A stretch of 64,000 nucleotides of DNA from contig CAWDEY010000024.1 of NCBI GenBank assembly GCA_963801505.1, positions 1 to 64,000 on the forward strand, in the 5' to 3' direction. The DNA comes from JAOUFP01 sp963801505 (lineage in GTDB: Bacteria; Nitrospirota; Thermodesulfovibrionia; Thermodesulfovibrionales; UBA6898). Below the pieces are notes generated by a model. The model was not told the origin of the DNA, searched no databases, and saw nothing but the letters and a program-made list of their open reading frames with translations. Below are positions 55,803-63,197 of this stretch, piece by piece. Positions within the stretch are counted from its first letter, which is position 1. Each line of letters begins with the position of its first letter. A program made the position numbers and the translations under genes.

Positions 55803-56491
55803 TCCCAAAGATCATCAACCTTCTCTATCCTTCGGAGTGTCCTTCGTGTAAAAGAGAACCTGATACTTTCAGGCTTGCTCCGTTTTGCTCTGAGTGCTGG
55901 GCAGGCATTGAGAAATATACCGGCCCGTCCTGTCGTATCTGCGCCACCCCTATAACGTCTGAAGATGCAACGATCTGCGCGGAATGCATAAAAAAACCTC
56001 CACTATTTTCAAAGGCCATGAGCTTCGGACTCTATGAGGACACGCTGTCATCAGCCATACATTTCTTCAAATTTCAGCGTATCAGGCGACTGCACAGGCC
56101 CCTCGGCGAGCTTCTGCTGGGGTTCGATATGTCCGGCATAGACGCTCTCATCCCTGTGCCGCTGAGCGTCAGGGGATTGCGGGAGCGTGGTTTTAATCAG
56201 TCACTGCTGCTGGCAAAGACCCTCTCAGAGAGAAACAGGGTCCCGCTCATCATGGATGGCCTATTTAAGAAGAAAGAGACGCCCGCCCAGATCGGGCTTT
56301 CGAAAAATGAACGCGGCCTGAACCTGAAAGGCTCCTTCAAAGCAGAAAGAAAATTCCCTGGAATGAGGTTGCTGCTGGTGGACGATGTGATGACTACCGG
56401 CTCAACAGCAAATGAATGCTCAAAAGTGCTTTTGCGGGCGGGCGCTAAGGAGGTAGTGGTCCTTACTTTAGCCAGGGCGAACTATCTTTAG
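55772..56491 (+). CDS. comFC: ComF family phosphoribosyltransferase-like protein
   Basis: This protein of about 239 residues has N-terminal zinc-finger cysteines (CPSCKRE, CSECW, CRICATP, CAECI) and a phosphoribosyltransferase domain. The PRPP motif is RLLLVDDVMTTGSTANECSK, preceded by LIPVPLSVRGLRERGFNQSL. In naturally competent bacteria ComFC works with ComFA and DprA in DNA uptake, but many non-competent species also have it. It overlaps the PilZ-zinc ribbon gene by about 30 bases. ATG 55772 is preferred, 55763 possible. Its 3' end overlaps the convergent slyD end by 24 bases. Confidence 0.88.
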   Translation: MRTSSYIPGLIPKIINLLYPSECPSCKREPDTFRLAPFCSECWAGIEKYTGPSCRICATPITSEDATICAECIKKPPLFSKAMSFGLYEDTLSSAIHFFKFQRIRRLHRPLGELLLGFDMSGIDALIPVPLSVRGLRERGFNQSLLLAKTLSERNRVPLIMDGLFKKKETPAQIGLSKNERGLNLKGSFKAERKFPGMRLLLVDDVMTTGSTANECSKVLLRAGAKEVVVLTLARANYL

Positions 56492-56911
56492 GAGTTTGAT
56501 CTCAAAGGAAAGCGCTTTGCCTGCAAGCTCGTGGTTAGTATCGCACTTTACAGTATAATCGTCCATATCAGTAACCTGGGCCTCGATTTCTTTTCCTTCT
56601 GATGTGTGCACCTTGAGAATCATCCCTACCTCAGGCTCGATATCAGGCGGCAGCAGGTGCTTTTCGATTACATAGACCAGATCGTCCCTGTAATGGCCAT
56701 ATGCCCTCTCAGGAGGGACTGTAAGCCTCTTTGTCTCGCCTTCTGCCATGCCGATAACCGAGCCCTCAAAGGCCGGTAACACATTCCCCCGCCCGACCAT
56801 GAACTCAAATGGCAGCTCTCCGGCAGAGGAATCAAATTTAGTACCATCTTCCAGGCTCAGAGTATAATGTACCCTTACTATATCGCCATCCTCTGCTTTT
56901 AGAATTTTCAT
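56468..56911 (-). CDS. FKBP-type peptidyl-prolyl isomerase, SlyD-like
   Basis: This protein of about 147 residues has the FKBP domain interrupted by an insert-in-flap, as in SlyD. The sequence runs VRVHYTLSLEDGTKFDSSAG, FMVGRGNVLPAFEGSVIGMA, VPPERAYGHYRDDLV, the flap insert with VIEKHLLPPDIEPEVGM, and the return strand KALSFEIKLLKI. The His-rich metal tail of E. coli SlyD is absent. It acts as a cytoplasmic folding catalyst and chaperone. ATG 56911 (MKILKAEDGD) is preferred over MQKM at 56920. Confidence 0.9.
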   Translation of the reverse strand: MKILKAEDGDIVRVHYTLSLEDGTKFDSSAGELPFEFMVGRGNVLPAFEGSVIGMAEGETKRLTVPPERAYGHYRDDLVYVIEKHLLPPDIEPEVGMILKVHTSEGKEIEAQVTDMDDYTVKCDTNHELAGKALSFEIKLLKIVRPG

Positions 56912-56949
56912 CTTTTGCATTTCATAATCTTAAAATTATACATTAACCC

Positions 56950-57062
56950 TAAAAATGCATTAAAGCAAACCACAGAGCACACAGAGGATAAGGGGAAATA
57001 AGTAGTTGAGTTCTTTAGTCGTTACTAATCACCATTCACTATTTGCCATTCACTGAATTTCG
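56950..57062 (+). repeat. CACAGAG-type dispersed repeat, second form
   Basis: This stretch shares GCATTAAAG, AACCACAGAG, TAAGGGGAAATA, AGTCGTTACTA and ATTCACTATT in the same order with 49255-49325 upstream of the degP region. It has no coding capacity and separates slyD from the PfkB gene. Confidence 0.5.
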
Positions 57063-57086
57063 GTTAATTGCACGATACCGGTTAAA

Positions 57087-57995
57087 TTATCCTGCCTGCC
57101 GGTCCTGTCTCTGCAGAAACTGCGTGACTTCATCCAGGCGCGGGATCCCTGTTCTGCCTCCCATAGTCCTGCATTTTATGGCAGCGACTGCTGAGGCGAA
57201 CCTGACAATACGCCCGAGGTCCCACCCCTGCAGCAGTCCAAAGATATAGCCGCCGTGAAAGACATCGCCTGCCCCTGTTGTATCAACAGCCTCTATTTTA
57301 AAGGCAGGCATCCTGATAATCTGTCCGTCAGCTACAGTTATGCTTCCTTCTTTACCCAGCGTTACAGTAAGGGCCCTGGCCCCGAGCGCCTCGGACTCCC
57401 TCAGCAGTGCCTGTGGTGTCAGCTCCCATCCGAGGCCTTCTGCGAAAACTTCAGAGGCCACGACATAATCACAGCGCCTGGCAAGCTCATACATCCCATG
57501 TCTTGCGCTCCCTGCATCGAGGAGGACCGGTATATTCATCTCCCTTGCCCTCCTGACGGCAGCAAGCGAGATGTCCATCATAAGTCCGTCGATGAGAAGA
57601 AGGTCGCTGCCACAGAGAAAATCCTCAGTGAGTTCATCAGGCTGCAAGGCCTTGCCCGAAGGTCGTCTCCAAAAGATCGTTCTGCTGGCAGTGCTTTTTT
57701 CGACTGCTATAAAGGCCATTTGTGAGGAACTATCTTTCCGCTGTACAAGACCTTTTGCATCTATGCCCTCATCAGCAAGCGATTGTCTGATCTTCCTGCC
57801 TGTTTCGTCATCGCCCGTAATGCCGTGGAAACTGCAGGATACTCCAAGCCGCGCAAGCGCAACAAGAGCTGTTGCAACAGGCCCTCCTCCCTGCTCAAGC
57901 CACTGAAGCGCCTCCTGCTTTGTATTGACCTGCGGGTATACTTCCACAAGGCTGAGATAATCAAGCGAACACTGTCCAAGGCCTGTAACATGCAT
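57087..57995 (-). CDS. PfkB-family carbohydrate kinase
   Basis: This 302-residue ribokinase-type sugar or nucleoside kinase has the N-terminal GLGQCSLDYLSLVEVYPQVN, the GGGPVATALVALARLG substrate/Gly-Gly motif, and the C-terminal catalytic signature VDTTGAGDVFHGGYIFGLL with the Asp base. Length is normal. The specific sugar cannot be told from the sequence; it is not a clear phosphofructokinase or adenosine kinase. It stands alone on the minus strand between repeat-filled gaps. Confidence 0.88.
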   Translation of the reverse strand: MHVTGLGQCSLDYLSLVEVYPQVNTKQEALQWLEQGGGPVATALVALARLGVSCSFHGITGDDETGRKIRQSLADEGIDAKGLVQRKDSSSQMAFIAVEKSTASRTIFWRRPSGKALQPDELTEDFLCGSDLLLIDGLMMDISLAAVRRAREMNIPVLLDAGSARHGMYELARRCDYVVASEVFAEGLGWELTPQALLRESEALGARALTVTLGKEGSITVADGQIIRMPAFKIEAVDTTGAGDVFHGGYIFGLLQGWDLGRIVRFASAVAAIKCRTMGGRTGIPRLDEVTQFLQRQDRQAG

Positions 57996-58059
57996 GGATA
58001 ATTATACACAGGAGAAAATATTTTTTGCAGACAGCTGAGATAAATGCAAAAGCCTCAGC

Positions 58060-58170
58060 ACATAGTCCACAGAGGCATTATTGAGAACACAGAGATTTTA
58101 AAAAGCATTTAAAATTAACAAGTTGTTCTGTGCTCTCATGATTTTTTATCTGTGTCTTCTGTGGTTAAAT
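58060..58170 (+). repeat. CACAGAG-type inverted repeat adjoining repeat copy C
   Basis: GTCCACAGAGGCATTATTGA and AACACAGAG on one side are mirrored by TTCTGTGCTC and TCTGTGTCTTCTGTGG on the other, forming an imperfect long stem. It runs directly into the double-hairpin repeat copy C. The whole 282-bp gap between the PfkB gene and the kinase gene is thus repeat-derived. Confidence 0.5.
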
Positions 58171-58282
58171 GGATAGCGAGCTATGTTCTCCGTGGTCTTG
58201 CCACGGTTAGCGAGCGAATATAATAAATAATCTATTCCTTGCATTGAGATTCCCTGCGGTCTTGCCGGAGGGAATCTTCAAT
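58170..58282 (+). repeat. Double-hairpin dispersed repeat, copy C
   Basis: It reads AAATGGATAGCGAGCTATG, hairpin CCGTGG-TCTTG-CCACGG, AGCGAGCGAATATAAT, then the second hairpin from ATTGAGATTCCCTGCGG to GGAGGGAATCTTCAAT. Its last bases contain the stop codon of the minus-strand kinase gene (58278-58280). See copies A and B. Confidence 0.8.
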
Positions 58283-59534
58283 TGTCGCTTTTAGGTTTAT
58301 GCGGTTTTACAGGTAGTGTAAAGATGAATTTACTACCCTTTCCTAATTCACTTTCAGCCCAAATCCTGCCGCCTTGAAGCTCGACCAGCTTCTTTATCAG
58401 CGCAAGCCCCAGGCCCGCACCTCTATATTTTTTTGTCAGCGGCACCTCAAGCTGTGTGAATTCACTGAAGAGCCTGGAGATATTCTCCGGCTTTATGCCA
58501 ATGCCTGTGTCTGTTACAGAGATTTCAATGAAATCTCTGTCAGGGGGTGGGGTCTGGGGTTCGGGGTTTAGGTTTTCCCCATCGGTCCCTAATCCCAAAT
58601 CCCTAACTACTTTCCGTGCATGAACATGCACGGAGCCCCCCTCCGGCGTAAACTTTATCGCATTGTCCAGGAGATTAAACATTATCTGTTTGAGTTTCTT
58701 CTCATCAGCCTCGATCACAATGTCTGCCTCAGGGTCTATACCAATCTCCAAATCTATCCTGCTGCTCATGGCCTTGTCCGCAACCATGCCAGTGGCTGCA
58801 TTGAGGACGTCCCTCAGAAGGAATTCGGCCCATTGAAGGCTGCTAAGGCCGGTTTCTGTCTCAGCAAAGTTCAGGACATTCAGAATAAGTTCTAACAGTC
58901 TCCTGCTGCTGTTGATAATATCGTTTAAGCATTCCTTCTGCTTTTCATTCAATTCACCGAACAGTCCATCCCGCAGGATTTCAGAAAATCCGATAATGGC
59001 GTTCATCGGCGTCCTTAGCTCATGGCTCATATTGGAGATGAATTCGGTCTTTGAGCGGTTGCCGGCCTCTGCCTGCAGTTTCGCACTCTCAAGTTCCCTT
59101 GTCCTTTCCCTGACAAGATCTTCGAGGTGCTCCTGATATTGCCTGATTTTTTCCTCTGCCTGTTGTTTTTCAATTGCCCGCCTGATGTGCAGCAACAACT
59201 GGTCTATGTCATACGGTTTTTGCAGAAAGGAAAAGGCGCCTTTGTTCGTGGCGTCAATGGCCGAATCAAGGGATGCGTTTCCGGTCAGTATAATGGCCTC
59301 TGTAAAAGGATAATCAGCCTTTATCCTTGCCAACACTTCCAGCCCCGAGATGTCCGGTAGTCGAAGGTCGACAAGGGCCAGATTAACCGGCTTCTGCCCA
59401 ATCAGAGAAAGTCCCTCTGTCCCGTCTTTGGCCGCAAGCGTTTCATAGCCCTTTGCCCTGAGGATATCGGAAAGGGTCTTCCTCAGATTGGAATCATCGT
59501 CGATAATCAATATTCTGTACTTGTTATTTATCAT
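58278..59534 (-). CDS. Receiver-histidine kinase protein
   Basis: This 418-residue protein has an N-terminal receiver (ILIIDDDSNLRKTLSDILRA, phospho-Asp in LALVDLRLPDISGLEV, Lys in LQKPYDIDQLLLHI), a coiled coil, HisKA (EFISNMSHELRTPMNAIIGF) and HATPase (NLLDNAIKFTPEGG, DTGIGI, GAGLGLALI). It has no membrane segment, so it is cytoplasmic and takes its input by phosphotransfer. Between the N box and G1 box sits a ~26-residue Pro-rich insert (GENLNPEPQTPPPDRD) derived from a repeat-like sequence that is also found in the kinase at 61038-63197. It is the last gene of the operon. Its receiver closely resembles that of the cyclase gene upstream. Confidence 0.9.
   Translation of the reverse strand: MINNKYRILIIDDDSNLRKTLSDILRAKGYETLAAKDGTEGLSLIGQKPVNLALVDLRLPDISGLEVLARIKADYPFTEAIILTGNASLDSAIDATNKGAFSFLQKPYDIDQLLLHIRRAIEKQQAEEKIRQYQEHLEDLVRERTRELESAKLQAEAGNRSKTEFISNMSHELRTPMNAIIGFSEILRDGLFGELNEKQKECLNDIINSSRRLLELILNVLNFAETETGLSSLQWAEFLLRDVLNAATGMVADKAMSSRIDLEIGIDPEADIVIEADEKKLKQIMFNLLDNAIKFTPEGGSVHVHARKVVRDLGLGTDGENLNPEPQTPPPDRDFIEISVTDTGIGIKPENISRLFSEFTQLEVPLTKKYRGAGLGLALIKKLVELQGGRIWAESELGKGSKFIFTLPVKPHKPKSDN
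58531..58612 (-). repeat. Repeat-like in-frame insert in kinase ATPase domain, copy 1
   Basis: The DNA is a run of GGGGTCTGGGG / GGGTTTAGG and CCCTAATCCCAAATCCC-like words. It shares the GAAATCTCTGTCAGGGGGTG start and the CCCTAATCCCAAA...CCTAAC end with 61251-61375. It codes for the Pro-rich segment between the N and G1 boxes. Confidence 0.65.
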
Positions 59535-59632
59535 GATACAATTTCTCCAATGCTATACTATTTCTCAGCCAGGACTGCCCGACGTTTCATTGTGCTTATT
59601 TTCTCTCATCAGCTCGCGTCGCGCCCCATGGG

Positions 59633-61024
59633 TTACCTGCTGCTTGTCTCGACCCTGTTCCTGCCGCTTTCCTTCGCCCGATACAGGGAGGCATCAGCCC
59701 TCTCTATCAGGCCGTCCTTGCTCTCCATCGGGCCCCCATACTCTGCAACGCCTACGCTCACGGTCACACCGGCCCGCTCCTCTACTGCCTGCCTTACCCT
59801 TTCCGCTGCCTCGACAGCCTGCGCGCTGCCGGTATCGGGAAGTATAATGAGAAATTCCTCTCCGCCGTACCGGAACACCCAGTCCGCGCATCTCACCTCG
59901 GCAATGAGGATATTAGAGAGCCTTACAAGGAGACTGTCCCCTTCCGAGTGACCGTAAGTGTCGTTATACTTTTTGAAGTGGTCGATATCGACCATGAGGA
60001 CCGAAAATCGGTCACCGTATCGTTTCGCACACCCTATGCCCTTCTCCATATGGATCTGCAGGAGACGTCTGTTGCCTAGCCCCGTCAGCGGGTCGTGGAG
60101 CGAAAACGACTTCGTCTCTTCATAGAGCCTCGCATTTTCTATCGCGGTGCCGATCTGATTTCCGATAGTCGACAGCAGTTGAAGAAGTCTTGTGTCGACC
60201 TCCAGCTCGTGAGGGGCGATATAGAGGCACAATACCCCAGCGGTCTTGCCGCCGCTCTTCAGGGGGACTATAATGTGGCCGTGCAAAGTCATCTTTTCGT
60301 ATCTTATGGTATGCCGGTCATCTATACAGGAATTCTTCGAGACAATAGTCTCGCCGGTGGCGGCAGCAAGCCCGCAAAGACACTCGCCGGGTTTGAGACG
60401 GGAGCATCGGATGATTGCATCCGGGGACATGCCGATATGCGCAGCAAGGCGAATCCCCTCACAGTTCTCCAGGAAGATGCAGCCCTTTCGCCTGACACTG
60501 AAGATGCCGATGTCCGTGATCTTCCGGAGCAGCTCAGGGAAAAGCGTTTCCATATCCAGGGTGCTGCCAAGAGACATTGACACCTCATAAAGGGCCTTTA
60601 ATTCGGAGTTCACTCTCTGAAGCTCGGCGTTCTGTTCCACTTTCCTTTCGTCGGTCTGCTGCTTGTCTATCACCCGCGACATATGGAGCAGCAACTGGTC
60701 TATGTCATAGGGCTTCAGCAAATAGGAAAAGGCCCCCCGGTTGGTTGCCTCTATAGCGGAATCGAGCGTTGCGTTGCCGGTCAGAATTATCGCCTCGGTT
60801 GAGGGAGAGGAGGCCTTGATCTTTTCCAGGACATCGATCCCCCGCATGTCCGGGAGACCGAGGTCGATGACCACAACGTTTATGAACCCCGTCGTCAGGG
60901 CGGCAAGCCCCCCGGCCCCGTCCGCTGCCGTCATCGTTTCATAGCCCTTGCCTTTCAGGATGTCTGAAAGGGTCTTTCTCAATCCCGGATCATCATCTAT
61001 TATTAACACCGTTTGTTTGGCCAT
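59633..61024 (-). CDS. Receiver-GAF-GGDEF diguanylate cyclase
   Basis: This protein of about 463 residues has an N-terminal receiver (VLIIDDDPGLRKTLSDILKG, phospho-Asp in VVVIDLGLPDMRGIDV), a linker with coiled coil, a GAF domain (about 150-300, with CLCGLAAATGETIV) and a GGDEF domain with DPLTGLGNRRLLQ and an intact active site VFRYGGEEFLIILPDTG. It should make c-di-GMP when phosphorylated or when the GAF site is occupied. No RxxD inhibitory site is obvious just ahead of GGEEF. ATG 61024 (MAKQTVL) is chosen because the receiver begins there and the kinase stop lies 13 bp upstream. Confidence 0.92.
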   Translation of the reverse strand: MAKQTVLIIDDDPGLRKTLSDILKGKGYETMTAADGAGGLAALTTGFINVVVIDLGLPDMRGIDVLEKIKASSPSTEAIILTGNATLDSAIEATNRGAFSYLLKPYDIDQLLLHMSRVIDKQQTDERKVEQNAELQRVNSELKALYEVSMSLGSTLDMETLFPELLRKITDIGIFSVRRKGCIFLENCEGIRLAAHIGMSPDAIIRCSRLKPGECLCGLAAATGETIVSKNSCIDDRHTIRYEKMTLHGHIIVPLKSGGKTAGVLCLYIAPHELEVDTRLLQLLSTIGNQIGTAIENARLYEETKSFSLHDPLTGLGNRRLLQIHMEKGIGCAKRYGDRFSVLMVDIDHFKKYNDTYGHSEGDSLLVRLSNILIAEVRCADWVFRYGGEEFLIILPDTGSAQAVEAAERVRQAVEERAGVTVSVGVAEYGGPMESKDGLIERADASLYRAKESGRNRVETSSR

Positions 61025-61037
61025 AGCCTGTCTCCCT

Positions 61038-63197
61038 TTATCCCGCCGTCGGCAAGAATACAGTAAACGATGTCCCCTTGCCGGACCCGCTTTCAACTTT
61101 TATACTGCCGCCATTGGCCTCAACGAGATTCCGGCAAACTACAAGCCCCAGCCCAATCCCCTTTGCCTTTGTCGTAAACAAAGGCTGAAATAGTTTCTTC
61201 ATGTTTTCGGGAGATATCCCTTGGCCGGTGTCTGATACGGAGATTTCGATGAAATCTCTGTCAGGGGGTGGTTGTTGGGGCTTGGGGATTGGTCCTTTTT
61301 CAATAACCCCTAATCCCAAACCTCTAACCCCTGCCTTTTCAATCCCTGGTCCCTGGTCCCTGCTCCCTGTCCTTGCGCTTATGCGCAGCTCCCCCCCCTC
61401 CGGCATCACCTGAACGGCATTGGTGATGAGGTTCTGAAACACCTGCCCCATCTGCAGAGGGTCTACCCTGACCGCAGGGAGTGTTTCCGGAACATCAACA
61501 GTAAGAATGATGTTTTCAGGAATGCTGCATTTGGCAAGGCCCTGGCTTACAAGTCCAAGCGCTGTGCTCTCTTTTGTCTGCGGCGTCTTTGTTCTGGCGA
61601 AGTCCAGAAGGTCGGATATGATGCGTTCCGAATTATTGACCTCGTTTTTGATGAGGTCAAGGTATTCCCTGACGTTCTCATCGGCCCCGGGCATAACGGT
61701 CTTTAGATAGTAAATCGCATTGCTGATGACCCCGAGGGGGTTACGCAGCTCATGTCCGACACTTCCTGAGAGCTGGCCAAGTATGGCCAGCTTCTCCTTG
61801 CGCACCAGCTCTTCCTGTGCATCGAGGAGCTGCGCTGTTCTCTCCCGAACCTTGAATTCAAGTTCATCGTTTAACTTCCTGATTTCCTCTTCCGCCCGTT
61901 TGCGCTCGGTGATGTCGATAAAGGTGGCTATTGCACCTATCACCTCACCAGTATCTACAATGGGCTGCGCCCGGTATTCAACCTGGACTGCGCCCCCATC
62001 CTTTCGCCAAAACACCTCATCGGAAACAGTGATCAGTTGCTTGCTCCGATAAGCGTTGTACATTTTACATTCACTTGCCAGACAGGGACTTCCATCGGGA
62101 CGTGAATGGTGAATGAGCTCGTGTATGTGTTTGCCGAGCACTTCATTGTCATCTTGGTAGGCCAGAATTTGCAAGAAGGCCCGGTTGACGAAGGTACAGT
62201 CGCCATTGGTATCTACCCCATATGCGCCTTCAGCCATCGAATTGAGAAGGTGATTTAAGCTCTCGCGAGAATTATACAATAACTCCTCGGCCCTCTTACG
62301 TTCAGTAATGTCCCTTATAATTCCGGCCGCATGCCATTTCTCACCGATCTGTATTGCAGAAAGGGACAGCTCTATCGGAAATTCTTCGCCTCCCTTTCTG
62401 ATCGCGTGGAGTTCGTGCATCTTTCCGACCGCCATCCCCTTCCCCGTTTCCCTGAAATTTGCGAAACCTTTTCTGTAGTTTTCGTAATATCTTTGCGGGG
62501 CGAGAAAGGTGTGCATCTCCTTGCCGAGGGCCTCGCTGCTGCTGTAACCAAATATTTTTTCAGCAGCCGGGTTCCAGAAAGATATCCTGCTTTCGTCGTC
62601 AATCATGACTATGGCGTCCTGGGTGGTATTGGTGATAGTGCGAAGTTTTTCTTCCTTTTCCTTTGCCATCTCCTTCTCTTCATACAGCGACTGGAGTGCT
62701 CTTGATAGGGCGCGAAGGGGAAACACCCTAAATATTATGTAGACTGACAGACCGAGCATTATGCTGAAAAAGCCTACGACAGCCGAACCTCTGATCAGCG
62801 GGTGCAGGGACTGTCTGATCTCTACCCTTCCAACAACCTTTCCAGCATCGTGGAGGTTGTGGGAGCGGGTAATCGCCAGGCCGTCTATCTTCTTGTCATT
62901 CTGCGCAATAACAGCCCCGGCAGTGTCGATAATACGGCATTCCTCGCCGCGCTCTAAAACATGATAGCCGGAAATAAATGCAGTGAATCTGAGCTGCTCA
63001 TAACGCCAGAACTCGGGGTTTGAGTTGATGATCTGTGAAACTAGCAACGCACTTGACTCTGCTTCAGTCTGGATGACTGCAGCTTCGAATTGATAGCCGA
63101 GGAGAAAATAGCCGACCGGTAATATTACCGCTACTATCGCCGATAGGATGACGGCCAATAATTTTGACGTTTTTATTGCTTTTTTAATTCTTTCCAT
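61038..63197 (-). CDS. Membrane histidine kinase with two PAS domains
   Basis: This 719-residue protein has two membrane helices (about 13-35 and 134-156) around a periplasmic sensor of about 100 residues. Two PAS-PAC units (ITNTTQDAIVMIDDESRISF; LNSMAEGAYGVDTNGDCTFV, each ending DITERKRAEE) and a coiled coil follow. HisKA has LGQLSGSVGHELRNPLGVIS, and HATPase has NLITNAVQVMPEGG, DTGQGISPEN and GIGLGLVVCRNLV. A ~40-residue Gly/Pro-rich insert lies between N and G1 boxes. The ATG directly follows the TGA of the binding-protein gene, so the pair probably forms a sensor unit. It has no receiver; the next gene supplies one. Confidence 0.92.
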   Translation of the reverse strand: MERIKKAIKTSKLLAVILSAIVAVILPVGYFLLGYQFEAAVIQTEAESSALLVSQIINSNPEFWRYEQLRFTAFISGYHVLERGEECRIIDTAGAVIAQNDKKIDGLAITRSHNLHDAGKVVGRVEIRQSLHPLIRGSAVVGFFSIMLGLSVYIIFRVFPLRALSRALQSLYEEKEMAKEKEEKLRTITNTTQDAIVMIDDESRISFWNPAAEKIFGYSSSEALGKEMHTFLAPQRYYENYRKGFANFRETGKGMAVGKMHELHAIRKGGEEFPIELSLSAIQIGEKWHAAGIIRDITERKRAEELLYNSRESLNHLLNSMAEGAYGVDTNGDCTFVNRAFLQILAYQDDNEVLGKHIHELIHHSRPDGSPCLASECKMYNAYRSKQLITVSDEVFWRKDGGAVQVEYRAQPIVDTGEVIGAIATFIDITERKRAEEEIRKLNDELEFKVRERTAQLLDAQEELVRKEKLAILGQLSGSVGHELRNPLGVISNAIYYLKTVMPGADENVREYLDLIKNEVNNSERIISDLLDFARTKTPQTKESTALGLVSQGLAKCSIPENIILTVDVPETLPAVRVDPLQMGQVFQNLITNAVQVMPEGGELRISARTGSRDQGPGIEKAGVRGLGLGVIEKGPIPKPQQPPPDRDFIEISVSDTGQGISPENMKKLFQPLFTTKAKGIGLGLVVCRNLVEANGGSIKVESGSGKGTSFTVFLPTAG
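61251..61375 (-). repeat. Repeat-like in-frame insert in kinase ATPase domain, copy 2
   Basis: This longer copy contains TTGGGGCTTGGGGATTGG, CCCCTAATCCCAAACC and a tandem CCCTGGTCCCTGGTCCCTG run. It begins with the same 20-plus bases as copy 1. It occupies the same structural place in a second kinase, giving the protein segment that ends KPQQPPPDRD. Confidence 0.65.
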
